Below, in pieces: positions 1 through 12,160 of a stretch of DNA of 64,000 nucleotides; the first letter of the stretch is position 1; every line of letters begins with the position of its first letter. Under the pieces are notes generated by a model. That model was not told the origin of the DNA. It saw nothing but the letters and a program-made list of their open reading frames with translations, and ran no database searches. The stretch covers positions 124,001 to 188,000 of the forward strand of contig CAOLHI010000424.1 in the NCBI GenBank assembly GCA_948474755.1, written 5' to 3'. The translations under genes were made by a program, and so were the position numbers. The stretch comes from Ctenosaura bakeri. Taxonomy: Eukaryota > Chordata > Lepidosauria > Squamata > Iguanidae.

Positions 1-1315
1 AGCAGCAGATGCACATGAAATTAATATGTCTATCAAATGATCCAGCCGCAACTCCAGCATCCCTTTTTGGTTGGTTGATGCTAACATCTTCCCCCTCCCA
101 TGTGCCATTTTGCACTTGTTTATATTGAATCTCAGTTTTTAAAGTTAAAAAGCACAAGTACCAGATACTGGTACCTGAGGGAACAATGTCTCTCCATTGT
201 GAGGACAAACTAATGATACTCTTCACTTCCTGTTCTTTAGTTGGTAAGTTATGAAAGGTCTTCTCATCTTATCCCATGATGCTAAATTTTGACAGCAGCT
301 TTTGATGAGGATCTTTGTCAAAAGCCTTCTTTCAGATCATCTAACAACATTTATTTGGTCATTCCTGTCCATGTGTTTATTGGGCTCTGAAAGATTCATT
401 CACTTCTGTCTCAATTCTAGCACAAGCCACGCTAATTTATGATTGGCAGGGCTTGCCCTTTGACAAGCTTGACAATTTTATCTTTAATAATAACTGCTCC
501 AGGTGGAAAGTGCTAAGCTAGCCAGCCTCAAATCCCCCAAATTTTCATTGGATCCACTTTAAAAATTGGTATTACATTTGCTAGTCCCAAGTCCTCTCAT
601 TCAGAAGGACCCCTTAGGGGGACAGATTGCATATTCCATTAAACTACTGACAGATTTACATTTGAGTTCTTGAAGAACTCTCAAACGGATGCCATTTTAG
701 GCCTGGTAATTTTGTTGTAATCTATCAATTAGGTGTGGAACTTCCTTCCTTTTTACCTTGGCTTATATTTCACTCTTTGTCAAAGACCTTTTGTTTCAGA
801 CAAATGTTCCTTAACTAGTAAACTCTGTCCACAGTTTATTTACAAAACCTTCCAATATAAATATGCTGTCTTGTTTCACTGTATTGTTTGTAGGAATTGC
901 TTGTAAAACTCCAAAATCTCTGATATGATAGTTTGTTTGTTTGCCACAAATAAAGTATTAAGCCATAACATCTGGGCTGGAACAATTTAGAAAACCTGAG
1001 GCCTTGAGAATTAACTTCCTTTGACTTATTTGTGGTATAACTTTTTATTTTGATGTCGTAGCTGCTCTTACTTGAGTGACATCTCTTTCTATAACACACA
1101 GAAAGAAAGGAAAGCACTTGCAAAAGCAGAAGTTGTTTATGAGTTATATATGAAGATACACAAAAAATCACAATCTTTTGTGTGGACTTTTAAAAAATTA
1201 ATTAACTCATGAAGATATAGGATGGAAGACACTCGTGCTTGAAAAATGTGGACATTCTTGAAGGCAAGCCAACATTTGTCATCCTTGTTGCTTTGCTAGA
1301 TGAGACTCATGCTCT
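1..1315. other. No recognisable gene; 3' side of MS4A gene A
   Basis: AT-rich DNA with frequent stops in all frames. The C-terminal exon of gene A should lie downstream of its 1858-1971 exon, but I see nothing here like the tail exons of genes B and C (no VPYTV-coding segment after a splice acceptor). It probably lies beyond the left edge. Confidence 0.5.
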
Positions 1316-1696
1316 AGAGAGTCATAAAGTCATAGAACTGGAAGAAGCCTCATGGACCATTGAATTCAACCCCCTAACTCATTTTAGGATCACCAGCTAA
1401 AGCATCCCCAGCAGGTAGCTGTCCCGCCTCTTTTTGAAGATGCTGAGAGAAGGAGACTCCATTACCTCTGTAGGCAATTGATTCAACTGGTGAACTGTTC
1501 TTACTGTCAAGAAGTTCCTCCTAATGTTCAATTGAAATCTACTCTCCTGTAACTTCAGGCCTTTAGTCCTGGTCCTACCCTCCAAGGCAGCAGAGAACAG
1601 GCCTGTCCCTTCCTCTCTGTGACAGCCCTTGAGGAATGTAAAGAGTGCTATTGTGTGACCCTTCAATCTTCTCTTAACCAAGCTGTTTTCTGGCAA
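1316..1696 (-). mobile_element. CR1 LINE, 3'-terminal fragment
   Basis: On the minus strand this encodes the degenerate C-terminus of a CR1-type ORF2 (the FKGCHREEGTGLF and KLQESRFQLNIRRNFLTVR blocks). It ends in the typical CR1 3' sequence, seen on the plus strand as CATAGAACTGGAAGAAGCC followed by TTCAACCCCC. It is the same block as in the longer CR1 copy at 24985-26615. The 5' end is truncated and frame damage is visible. Confidence 0.8.
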
Positions 1697-1857
1697 GAAG
1701 ACAGATTTTTTTTTTCTGTCCCTAACAATAGATACCTTCTAAGGTTGCTGTAAGAACCCCACATCAGCCTAAAGGCATTCTTCATTCACGTTCATTTATT
1801 TCCATTGGTGGAGTATTTTATTCTTCTCATCTTGCTGGGTTTTTGAAATAGACTTAC

Positions 1858-1971
1858 CACATCATCACTAAAGCAGGCTTCCTGACATCTGAAACGTACT
1901 GCAGAAACAGTGATGCAGAACTCCAGCAAAGTAAACAGGAGGAGCACAACACAGAGACCAGTACCTATACG
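1858..1971 (-). CDS. MS4A: MS4A gene A exon, TM4
   Basis: 38 codons from acceptor TTTCTATAG to donor GTAAGT. Encodes GTGLCVVLLLFTLLEFCITV (TM4) and a juxtamembrane cytoplasmic segment with Cys residues (RCQEACF). Same length as in genes B and C. Confidence 0.9.
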
Positions 1972-4900
1972 CTATAGAAAAAAGAAGCAGGCGGATTGAC
2001 ATAATTCACATTCTTCACAATATTAGAAAATTAATTCAATTGATGCAACATTGAGAGGCACCCTAGTCACCACCTTCTGAGCTGAAAATATATTACCAGA
2101 ATTCATATCTTTACCAAAGTCAAGATCATCTATACTATAGTATTTCCAATTTTAATGCATAGTTGTGAGAGTTGGAAAATGAGGAGAGCTAGCAGGAAAA
2201 GAATCAATTCATTCAAAATTGGAAGCTATAAGGATACCATGGATTGTCAAAAAGCAAATAAACTAATTCTCGCTGCAAGACAAAATGACTTAACAAAGGC
2301 TATCATTTGGACACATAATGAGATGACATGACACAGCCAAAAAAAGGATAATACTTAGTAAAGTTGAAGGCAGTAGGAAAAGAGGAAGACCACATTACAG
2401 ATGGATTGATTCAGTAAAGAAAGCCATGGAAGCCTTGAGTAGAGATGCTGATGCTCCTGAAGTTCTGTCATTCACTGTTTGTTGTCATCATGTGCCTTCA
2501 CATAGGCTCTGACTTATGCTAACTCTATCCCAGGGTTTTCTTGGCAACATTTACTCAGAGAATATTTGACATTTACGTCCTCTAAGGCTGAGAGAGTGTG
2601 ACTTGCCAAAGATCACCAAGTGGATCTCCACAGCTGTGGAGACTGACCATGTGCAGTGCTCAAACGAGTGCAGTGCTCAAACCAGTACAACACGCTGGCT
2701 GTCAATCATAAATCAAAGCTAGTTTCATGGTAAATTAAAAAAAATACAAATACCAGCTTCTTTGCATCCTCAATGGCCAGAGAATTTGGTATTAACAGAA
2801 TTAAAATAACATTTTGGCTCTAGGAATTGGTTTAGAAAATAAAGGTCATAGTGTACAGATTTCAGTTCAGTAGCACATATAATTCTGTGGATCCTGCTCA
2901 CATAATCAAAGTTCTTTGTGCAGTTTGTGTACTTACGTGTACAACAAATGATGCATAATAATATTCATATGGATGATTTATAGCCAGCTGTGTTATGAGC
3001 AAAATGGTGCCAATGAGCGCCATTATAGCACTGGTGAGATTCAGTCCCACACTGCACTTTACCTGAAAGAAAGTGATAAAGAAGGAGGCTACTCAGATGT
3101 ACAAACGGCATCCAAATTTCTGTAAAGGCATACAGTTCAATAAAAAGGATTGCAAATAGTCAATCTGTATAATGCAAACATATATTCAGCACAAAGCCCC
3201 AGTTTTTATCTATATTCAGTTGCCCATCCCTGATCTAAGATTATCAACCACATTGACAGGCCTATATGCCCAGCTCAGGGAAAAACATTGTTTGATGAAT
3301 AAAACTCCCCAAATTCCCCAGCTAGCAAATTTGGTCCCCCTCCCCCTGAAAAGAAGTATTTTCTCCCCAAGATTTGATGGTGTGCAGTCAGCTAAACACA
3401 TGCAGTCTCCCCCTTCAGACCTCACCCAAAATGTGTACAGCAGGTATGGGGAACCCATGGCTTTTCAGAAGAATTTGTTGGACTGCGACTCACATAATCC
3501 TTCACCATGGGCTAATAGAAATTGCTGTCCAATAGCCTCTGAAGCACCACATACCCCACCCAGTCAGAATAGCAATGCTGGGGTGGGGCAAAGCCCACAG
3601 ACATGACCTGATGCCTCCTCTACATGTTTTGTGGAGAATTTGAGGAAGCCGACCATCTGAGACAAAGCCCAGTGTGTCCAAGAGCTGTTACTTGGATCAA
3701 AAAGGTATCAAGAAGATTTGATATGGGCCATGGTTGCTCTCCAGGGTGGTTAAAAGTTAACTGTGCAACAAAAACCCAAAACAGGGGGAGGGCAGCATGA
3801 CATATAACGAGGAAAACAGAAAATGCTAATGGAATTTGGTGGATATGTCTCTGGGGGTATAATCAGAAGAAAGGTATTGTGTTTGCATAAGCAGGATGAT
3901 AGAAGATTTTGATCTTGTCTGCTCTCTTACCAAACAATTGTGCATCTTTTCCTCTGCAACCACAGCAATGGATCCAGAAGCAATGAACTGTCCAAATAAA
4001 AAGAAGAAAGAAAAGATACATTTCAATTCACTTAAATTTTTCAGACCCCCATCCCCCCCACAATTTGGAACTATGTGACACCACAGGAATAGTAATTGAA
4101 TTACGAATCCATCTTTATGGGCCAAATTCAACAGTTATTCTGAAACTGGAAGGAAACATACTATATCTGCCTGCGATTTAGCTGTTAACATTCTTGGTAT
4201 AGACTCCATGATCTCTGCCTCAGATGAATGTGTCACCTTTACTTTCATTGACATTTCATTTAAGAAACCTTTAACTTCTTTCTACCAAATGTTTGAAGAA
4301 ATTGCAAATCTTGGAATGTCTCATTCAAAACACAGACCAAACAAAATTCTTATTCATCCTCACACTGGTATATCATGAACATACTGACAACATGTCAATC
4401 TAAATCTCTAGTTGACTTTCTCCAGTGTTTTCATCATTACATGCAGGAAGATGAAACCCAGAGACCCCTCGCAGTCCAAAACCCAGTGGGTAAAGTGGCA
4501 GGCTTGAGACCATAACTCGCATATGGAACACTCCTCCAGAACATAAATTAGCATTGCATTATGCCTCAAAGCCAAATTCTGGTGAGATGGCTGGCTGAGA
4601 AAGTTGTAGTCAAAAACAAAAACACTTCTCTATTTGGCTCAGAAGAATACTGTAGTGGGTAAAATATATCAGAAGCTGCTGGACTCTGACTGAGATAGCC
4701 GGGCAGCCAATTCACCAACAGCATTGTATGCAAACAAAAAGCAACCCATACCTCCCCCCAAAAAAGGCTAAAAAGAATTGGCTCAGAAAAATACTGTGAT
4801 AAATTATATTAGAAGCTGCTGAGAGATCTAGGATAAGCCACAGGGCCACAATTATCCATCAGGGAGACGTGAAAGACAAAGGTGAAACCAAACAGGCAAC

Positions 4901-7589
4901 TAGACCTCTCATTATCTCCTCCAATTCCCCACCCCCCCAAATGATCAATTTGATTCTAGATAATACTGATTCAAATCTCTCAGATCTAGGATAAATTTCC
5001 TAGGGATGTGTTTATATGTCTTCATTTAAGATAGAGAAGATGGATACCTTCTCTCAGAGTGACATGAGCCACCTCACAAAAACTATTTATATAAATTGAC
5101 TTAGGCAGCCTTATTTACTCTTAAAAGGCAATGATCAACAGGAAATACATCAGTTGAGTAATATACATATCACTCTGACCAGATTATGCATTTTCAAATA
5201 CAATGGAGGGCAAACTGCCCAGATAAAGCAATCAGATACCATCCCTCAATCTTACGCTATAAGGATCTTCCCTGTACCACCTACCTGACTGAATATTGTG
5301 GGAGTCTCATGGACTTTGTCACTCTGGAGTTAAAATAGTCAGCCCGTTCTGGACTCCTTTGTCAGTCCCATGGGAAAGCCATTGTAGCTTTGTCAATGCA
5401 TGCCTTCAGGGTATGAAATAGGGTATAAAAACCCTAGCTTTAACCCCAGCTACTTGTAGTCCATTGGAGGTAGTGTGTAGTATGTAGTACGTAATGCCCC
5501 AGGCTGCTTTTCCTCCATGCTACCCTCAGACACTGTCTGAGCCCCTCTGCTTTGCCCTTCTTCAAGACTGGTAACTAATGCCCTTTCCATCCCTAACCTC
5601 TCTCTATCCAACCTTTCTGCCTCACTTTCCAGTAGCCATGTATGGTGCTTAAGAGTGTCTGATTTCTCATATGTTTGTTAACTCAACTAAAATACTTTGT
5701 TTAACTTTAAACTAGAGTCCTCTCTACAGTTAATAGTGGTATACGTAGATGAAAGGATCTTGCCACTACCCTCCTCTCACAGGCCTCCTTTGAGCAAGAA
5801 TGCCCCCAAATTCTAAGGAGATGCTGACATTGCATGTGGATCCCACCACCTCTTAGGGTAACATCTCTACCTCTTTTACAATTATGGAATCTAAGTCAAA
5901 ATGCATATGAATGATTTTATCTACAGAATATCTTCAGTCAGAGCAGGCTGTTATATCAAAGATGATAAAACTGCATTCAGGAGGACTTCATGTTTATCAA
6001 ATAACTTCCAGAAGTGTGACTCTGATATATTTATTTTAAAAAATATTTAAATCTCCAAACTGTACTGGTAGTTCCTGTCAGAGTAGCTGTATTGAAGCAA
6101 TTTGACTCGCTGTTGACTACAGTAAGACTGCAGTGTTGATTATTATTAAAGAATTGATTCAGTGGATCTACTCTGGGACAACTGGTAAGATTCAGGCCAT
6201 ATTCAACCATCCTAAAAATGGATTTTTGAGTGTATGTAACTGAGGAATCAATATAAATGAATGCAGTCAGATGATTTTCTGGTGTTTCTCCATGTCTCTT
6301 TCAAAGAGGAGAGAAAGCAATCAAATCCAAAATGCTGATTCCTGCATTCCTTAGGGTTACTTGCATTTGCAAAAGTCAATCCTCTGGTTTGCATGCTTTT
6401 TCCAAAATAAGCAAGTGCCTTTCACAATCATCGAGGACACAGAAAAGCTTCTGCATTGCAGAACCCTATTGCAAGATCCACCCAGTGGAAACTGAGCCAC
6501 CGAGTGTCAAAGATTTAGGATCCGTTTTTAAACCACCATAACATCATCTCCTTGTGCATTCGTTCATTTCTCCTGAGATGCGAAATGCTTCAACTCTGTG
6601 TACAAGGAGGGTGATGAGGAACAAACCACAGGAAGTGTGGGTATGCGGGGCTAATGTGCCCATTCCCTTCACTGCTCTCTCCACATTATTCCTAACAGGT
6701 ATTATAATGCCTTGGCATTCAAAACAAAATGATGTCCTACGTACAAACAGTCCACCCCAGAATGGATAGCCTCCAATAGTAGACACACTGATGTATGGAG
6801 TACTGGAAAGCAGAGCTGCGACAGACCCAAAGCCAATGTGGATCAATCCAATCATGATCTGGATGGCCTGTGGGGAGGAAGTAGACACACAAGGTAAAGT
6901 TCTGGAATGATGGGTGGAAACAGAGACCTAAATCCCAGTTACTAACTGCCCTCAACTAGGGGAGACCCACTGAACCATTGTGCTTTACAAAAAATTGGTT
7001 TAATACTCAACAATTAATTCAGCTAGTCTATTTAAGTTGGGACTAGCAATGGCACAGGGTGGCCCTACTGAGGGGAGGGGTCAGAGGCTGTCCAGTAAAT
7101 CTGAGGAGGGAGCCTTTGCGTGCTGTGAAGGGAGAAAAGGAATGCCAAAAGGAGATATGCAGGCATAAGGGAAATTTCCATGTGTTGGCACTATGACACT
7201 AATAGGATGCCAGCCAGGGTGTGTTAGAAAGGTTTTTATGTTTTGTTTTCTTTTAATTTGTAAATGCATATATTTCTGCTGCCACTACCGCTGCTGCTGC
7301 AAGGAAATCTTTGAAATCACCATGGACAGGAACATGCGCAGATAACAAATACACTTACAGCCAGTGTCTTGGTCTCAGCTTTTAGGAATTTCTCCAGGGT
7401 GCTGAGTGGGCGGTGCTGCTGGAACCGGTTGCTTTGAAGTGGCTGGCTTGCACGTTGAATGTACTGTACTGTCTCTGGTGCTGGAATAAAAGTGGTGGGG
7501 ATCCCTTGGCTTCCTTGAACTACATTGGCTCCACTTGTAGGAATAAAGATCATTATTCCATTTTGCATTCTTGGTGGATCGGTTGCCAT
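1858..7589 (-). CDS. MS4A: MS4A family four-pass membrane protein, gene A (3' partial)
   Basis: Five coding exons, all phase 0, with canonical sites: 7589-7359 (residues 1-77), 6867-6745 (78-118), 3987-3931 (119-137), 3062-2937 (138-179) and 1971-1858 (180-217). The C-terminal exon is off the left edge. MS4A proteins are tetraspan membrane proteins acting as ion-channel-linked or receptor-associated components in haematopoietic and epithelial cells. The sequence shows LEKFLKAETKTL before TM1, then AIQIMIGLIHIGFG (TM1), [10 protein letters not shown] plus FIASGSIAVVAEE (TM2), VKCSVGLNLTSAIMALIG (TM3) and LLFTLLEFCITVSAVRF (TM4). These are MS4A hallmarks. The start ATG at 7589 sits 11 bases after an acceptor. 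The N-terminus with repeated Gln/Pro is most like the MS4A8/MS4A15 type, but orthology is not resolved. No frame damage is seen in the exons present. Confidence 0.9.
2180..2460 (+). mobile_element. Possible LINE (RTE-like) 3' coding remnant
   Basis: A broken plus-strand reading contains KVEGSRKRGRPHYRWIDSVK, resembling the short C-terminal block of RTE/BovB-type ORFs (GRRGRPxTRWxD). Stops and frame shifts interrupt it. The family assignment is tentative. Confidence 0.35.
2478..2705 (-). mobile_element. tRNA-derived SINE (Sauria SINE type)
   Basis: Reverse-complement homologue of the SINEs at 31206-31430 and 37118-37343: a degenerate tRNA-like head at the 2705 end and the diagnostic body (AGTCACACTCTCTCAGCC-like) and tail (GCACATGATGACAAC). 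Near-matching flanks CTGTCATTCA and CTGTCAATCA look like a target-site duplication. A short CAGTGCTCAAAC segment is duplicated inside the head. Confidence 0.7.
2937..3062 (-). CDS. MS4A: MS4A gene A exon, TM3 and second loop
   Basis: 42 codons between acceptor TCTTTCAG and donor GTAAGT. Begins VKCSVGLNLTSAIMALIG (TM3), then a Tyr-rich second extracellular loop (HPYEYYYASFVVH). Four codons longer than the equivalent exon in genes B and C. Confidence 0.9.
3931..3987 (-). CDS. MS4A: MS4A gene A exon, TM2 remainder
   Basis: 19 codons encoding FIASGSIAVVAEEKMHNCL, the family FIxSGSLSVxAE signature. Acceptor TTTGGACAG, donor GTAAGA. Too small to be noticed as a free ORF; found by homology with the other two genes. 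Confidence 0.85.
4629..4832 (+). repeat. Short imperfect direct duplication
   Basis: A segment of about 55 bases beginning TTGGCTCAGAA and ending AGAAGCTGCTG occurs at about 4634-4682 and again at about 4778-4822 with a few substitutions and a small indel. It sits in the third coding intron's flank of gene A and has no coding potential. Confidence 0.6.
5297..5718 (+). mobile_element. Possible solo LTR
   Basis: Begins TGTGGGAG and ends TCTCTACA, with a TATA-like GGGTATAAAAA near 5418 followed by a C/T-rich stretch. No convincing target duplication and no second copy in the window, so this is tentative. Confidence 0.3.
6745..6867 (-). CDS. MS4A: MS4A gene A exon, TM1 to start of TM2
   Basis: 41 codons between acceptor CCCCACAG and donor GTACGT. 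Starts AIQIMIGLIHIGFG (TM1), has a short extracellular loop (SSTPYISVSTI), and ends [10 protein letters not shown] at the start of TM2. Both junctions are phase 0. Confidence 0.9.
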
Positions 7590-7600
7590 TGTTAAATTTT
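7359..7600 (-). CDS. MS4A: MS4A gene A exon with start codon
   Basis: The acceptor CTTTCCTCCAG ends at 7601, eleven untranslated bases follow, and the ATG is at 7589-7587. The exon ends at codon 77 (..KTLA) before the donor GTAAGT. It encodes the cytoplasmic N-terminus, rich in Gln, Pro, Ile and Thr, including the phrase TSGANVVQGSQGIP. Gene C has the closely similar VSGANVIQAGQGFPG. Confidence 0.9.
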
Positions 7601-7813
7601 CTGGAGGAAAGCACCAAAGAAACAAAGAACTCACTCTTGTATTTGTACATATATTAGGCACCATTTCTCTCTCAATTTCCCGACCCCTACAAAAGAACAT
7701 AGGAAGATACTCCATTCTGAATTAGACCATTAGTTTATCTCACTTAGGAACTCTCTACATCAGGGGTGAGCAGGAGTATCTGGACCAGAGAACAAGCCAT
7801 CTGCCTCAGCATG

Positions 7814-7831
7814 TAGAATTTGCATGGGTTG
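7814..7831 (+). repeat. Left target-site duplication of L1
   Basis: TAGAATTTGCATGGGTTG occurs here and again, identically, at 10990-11007, exactly flanking the L1 copy. Confidence 0.95.
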
Positions 7832-10800
7832 ACTTCTGGTCAAGATGTCAGCACAGCTGGTAGCCTGAACCGCTGGCTCAGGACGACCTGCTGCGAATCC
7901 GCAGGGGAAACATCCCCCGGGGACCCTTGGGGCTTCCCCAAGTAACTCTCCCTTAGTAGGTAGGGGGAGCAGAGCAGCTCACAAGTCCCAGAACGTCCCA
8001 GCACTGGCGGAGAAGAAGAGGAGGAACCAGCGCGGAAAGTACGGAGCTGATTGCCATGGATTTACAGCCAGTTAATTAACTGACAAGCACTGGCAAGAAC
8101 CTTTTTTAAAAGAAGAAGGATACAACTAAACAATCCAGTTGGAACAACGAGCAGCTGTCATGATCTTAAACTGGTCTGAATTTTGATTATATATTGGAGC
8201 AGCCTGTCGTGGCAGAGACTCGCGGAGTTGAATAAAAAGTGAGGACATGGTTTGGACTTGGTGAGTGGAGAAGCGACTTTTCCTTCCCTTGGAAGTGCCT
8301 GGCTGAGCTCCCCCACTTTAGAGCAAGAGCACTAAAGGGACTTTTAACTAGTATACTTGAGCGGAACTGTTTCTTTTTAAGATTTGAGGCTCTCGGGACC
8401 TGTTTATTTTTAAACTTTTATTCTTACTGACTGAGAAGGGGGAAGTGGAAAGGGATTAAAGGCTAAGATCAAAGGACTGAAAAGGGGGGAAAGATGGTGA
8501 AGATGGTGTCTGTTTTGGGAGGACAGGCGGATTTCTTACTGTTTTTGTTTATGAAAAGCAATGTCTGCTCGACGTTCTTTTCTTATCTGAAACAAAACTG
8601 AAATATTTCAAGGGCCCATAGAGGAATAGCCTCAACAAAAGAGGCGAAGAGGCAAGAGAAAATCAGGGAAGTATTTCAGAACAGTTTTGAAACAGAGATT
8701 TAAGAGTAAATGAATTTGAAAGGGGTTTGAAATGAAGAATGAATTGTTGTGAATTGAACTAAAAGTAGAAATATGGACAAATGAATTGTAAATAGAATTA
8801 TGAACTTTAAAGGGTGTATGGTATATGATTGAATTTTTTTATCTTACTTAATAATGAACTTTTGATTGACTTATATTGGAGGAGACAAAGTGAAGACCCT
8901 ATAACTTTGGACTAAGTGAGGATTTAAGTGCCAGATTGATTTCCAGACCCCTGGAAATGGATTAGCCTCAAGAAAACAGGTGAAGATATCAAAGGGTGGA
9001 CATAAAAGAAAGAGATTTGAACTCTGATGAAATTTGGTTGAAATCTACAATCTAAAATGAATTAATTGTTGGATATATTTTAAAAATATTAGAATAGTAA
9101 AGTCAATTTTGAGCTTTTTCTCATAGTAGCAAAAGACAAGTAATAATTGAAATAGCTTGATAGAAATTTAAGATTTTGAAGCAGTAGATTTATATATTGT
9201 AGATTTCATATTGAAAAACATACTTTTAAAAATAAGATTCTGGATGCTACTTTGATTAGAGATTTGATAAGGGCTATGTAGAAAAAGAATAGTGAGTTAA
9301 GATATGGCTACAAGTCAAAAGAAGACAACAGAGACACAAACCCAATCACAAGTTTTGGAAAGGAGAGGATCCACGGGCTCTAAAACAATGGAGATGAACA
9401 GGTTATTTGAAGAATTTCAAAAAATGAGAAATGACATGATGGAAGAATTAAAGGCAACAAGGACAGAGATAAGAATGATGAGGACAGAAATAAAACAAGA
9501 TTTGAAAAAAAGAAGTAGAAAACCTGAATCAGAGCTTGCAAAAACTTACAACAGACCTATCAACAATGGATCAAAAAGTGGAAGATATTTGAGAAAAAAA
9601 GTCAAAAACTAGAAAATCAGGTGGAACAGATGAAGAAAGGATAAATAAACCATAATGCAATTGGAAATACGTCAATGAAGCAGATACTTGAAATTGAGGG
9701 GACTCCCTGAACAGAAAGGGGAAAATTTAAACCAAAGAGTGACAGACATTTTAGCACCATATATAGGCCAAAGAAGAGCAAGATTTGAACATGAGACAGA
9801 TAAGGCCTTCAGAATTGAATAGACAGTGGCAAAACGGAGGGATTTACCCTGAGATATAGCGGCATATTTTACTAGGGAAAAGACACAGGATCTGATTATG
9901 GAACAAAACTACAAAGAAAAATTAATCATAGATGAGAATGAAATCACAATTTTTAAGGATATACCACTGAGTGTCTTGAGGAACAGAAGAGAGTATGCGT
10001 TCCTGGTAAAAAATCTTCAATCTCAGGAAATAAGATAGAGATGGGAAATACTAGAAGGTCTTTCTTTTTTCTTTGAGGGCAGAACGAAGATAAGCTCTGT
10101 TCAGCAAGCAATAGAATTTCAAGAAACTTATTTGAAAACTGGATCTAAAGCAGAAATGATTGAAGATAAAAAAACCAGACCAAAGAGTGGAACCTATATA
10201 GATGGGAATGGCAATGGCAGAAGAAACTAGCCCAATGTCCGAAGAAGAATCTGAACCAGTACAACGAGAAGAGAAAAAGAAAAAAGGAAAGTAAAGACAG
10301 TGAAAAAAACAAAAACAAATATGAAGATAATATCATGGAATGTACGAGGAATTAACTCACAAGCAAAAAGACAACAGATTTTTCATCATTTAGAAAATAA
10401 CTAAAACTGGGAATGCAAAGTGTTGGAAATGTGATGAAAAGATGGGGTCTTTCTTTCATATGTGGTGGACATGTAAGATAGCAAAAATTTTTTGGAAGGG
10501 GGTACATGATGAAATTCAAAAAATTTGTAAGCTGAATTTTGAAACGAAACCGGAGATTTATTTGTTAAATATGATAGGACAACAAAGGGAGATAAGAAGT
10601 CAACAGAAGATATTATTATATTTAATAACTGCAGCAAGGTTGACATATGCGCAATACTGGAAAGAAAAGAAATATATTGATATAGAAGAGTGGAAGCTAA
10701 AAGTTCTGGATATGGTAGAGATGGAAAAAATTAGCATCTTCCTTGCAGAATAAACCTACCCAGAACTTTGAACGTGAATGGAAAGGAGTATTGGATTGGG

Positions 10801-10989
10801 TAAAGATATAAATGTATAAGAAATGAAAGAAAGAAATAATGTAATCGCTCTTTTCTCTGTAAAATGGAAATTACGTTTGTATGTAATGGAAACAAGCAGA
10901 TTCAGCTAGAAGACTTAAGCTTGGAAGTGTGGTTGTTTTTGTTTTGTTTTGTTTTAAATTAAACCTTAATAAAAACATTTATAAAAAAA
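7832..10989 (+). mobile_element. L1 LINE, internally deleted, with 18-bp target duplication
   Basis: Starts with the GC-rich 5' leader (ACTTCTGGTCAAGATGTCAG) and has an ORF1-like coiled-coil region at 9304-9612 (KKTTETQTQSQVLERRG, then charged repeats of the EEFQKMRNDMMEEL type) that breaks into other frames. ORF2 starts near 10321 (MKIISWNVRGINSQAKRQQI, the endonuclease start). At about 10400 it jumps directly to the ORF2 C-terminal block ([17 protein letters not shown]). It ends with AATAAAAACATTTATAAAAAAA. Most of ORF2, including reverse transcriptase, is absent, so it cannot move on its own. It lies in the first intron of gene A. Confidence 0.95.
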
Positions 10990-11007
10990 TAGAATTTGCA
11001 TGGGTTG
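10990..11007 (+). repeat. Right target-site duplication of L1
   Basis: Exact copy of 7814-7831, directly after the A-rich tail. Confidence 0.95.
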
Positions 11008-12160
11008 GGGGAAAAAACAAAACAAAGAGAACTAAATGAAAGAAAAAGGCGAAATCATGGCTGGAATCCTATTGGTTAGTACCAATGAGAATAAATCCAA
11101 TTGATTCATTGGATCTCCTAACAATATGATTCAGGCCCAGAATGTGTTGGCTTTGAACAAAAGAGTGGCTTTTTTGCCCCAAACATCCCATTTCCTATGA
11201 AATACAATACTTTCTGCAGAAACCTTCAGCATAGGTCCTCAGATCTGAAATTTTGTGGAAATTACGCAAAAGGTTTTGAATGTGAACAACCATTTTTAAA
11301 AATGTACAAAACCTTCATGCTTTCCTTCTAGAAGGAAGAAGACTTTTGAAATTGTCAACTCTTGTTTTTAAAAACAGAACAAGCAAAGATTTGCAGCTTC
11401 TCTCAATACCCTGAATCTAGGTGATAAAATTTGTGAATGTTGGCAAATTTTTTTATCAAATAAAAAATTGGAATTAAATTATCTCCTATCCCTGTTCCAT
11501 AGCCTTTCAAACGTGTGTTACACTGGAGTTGTCACTATAGTCCACTCATATCCTTTGCACTCCTCCAATGGCTTGTTCATTTTCTCCAGCTTGAGAATCC
11601 AGCTGCCCTGACCACAAAATATCTTTAAAAATTAAGAAGAAAGCAGGATATTATGGTGAGCACTCTCTCTGCCAGTGATCTCTGGCATGCCTATGGCAGC
11701 CACTGCTTGCTGCTCATTGGTAATCATTTGATGATTGGAGGACCCTTCGGGTGTGGAGCCTCAGAATTCACAGCTGAGATCCAGCCTAGTGTGCTGGACT
11801 CCTCTGTCCACCATAATTTTTGTCCTAAGACAATGGCAGTGTTTTATTCCACTGCAGTGCACCAGGTGAAACAATACAGAAAAACCTGATGAGCAGCTAG
11901 GGATGCTTAATTATTGGTTTGGCCCACATTTTCAAGCAAACTCTCTGATCTGCAATTATTGGACTCATGAGCAAACTCAAATGCATCTATCTCTGATTTT
12001 TGCAATTTTTTTCACACTTTGTGATGTAGTTCTTGGTCCCCAAAGGTTGCCATAAATGGAGATAAACATGTGCATTAACTAGAATCTAGCACTGATAATC
12101 TGACCAACAAATGAACTAGGTCAACCACTGAACCTACTATGTTACTGCGGTTCAGGCCTA
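11008..12160. other. Intron 1 of gene A, no feature recognised
   Basis: AT-rich sequence with no convincing coding or repeat signature apart from short open frames without family resemblance. Confidence 0.5.

Noticed and set aside
1..1857. Possible last exon of gene A
   Set aside because: No acceptor followed by a VPYTV- or PPAY-like coding segment was found on the minus strand.
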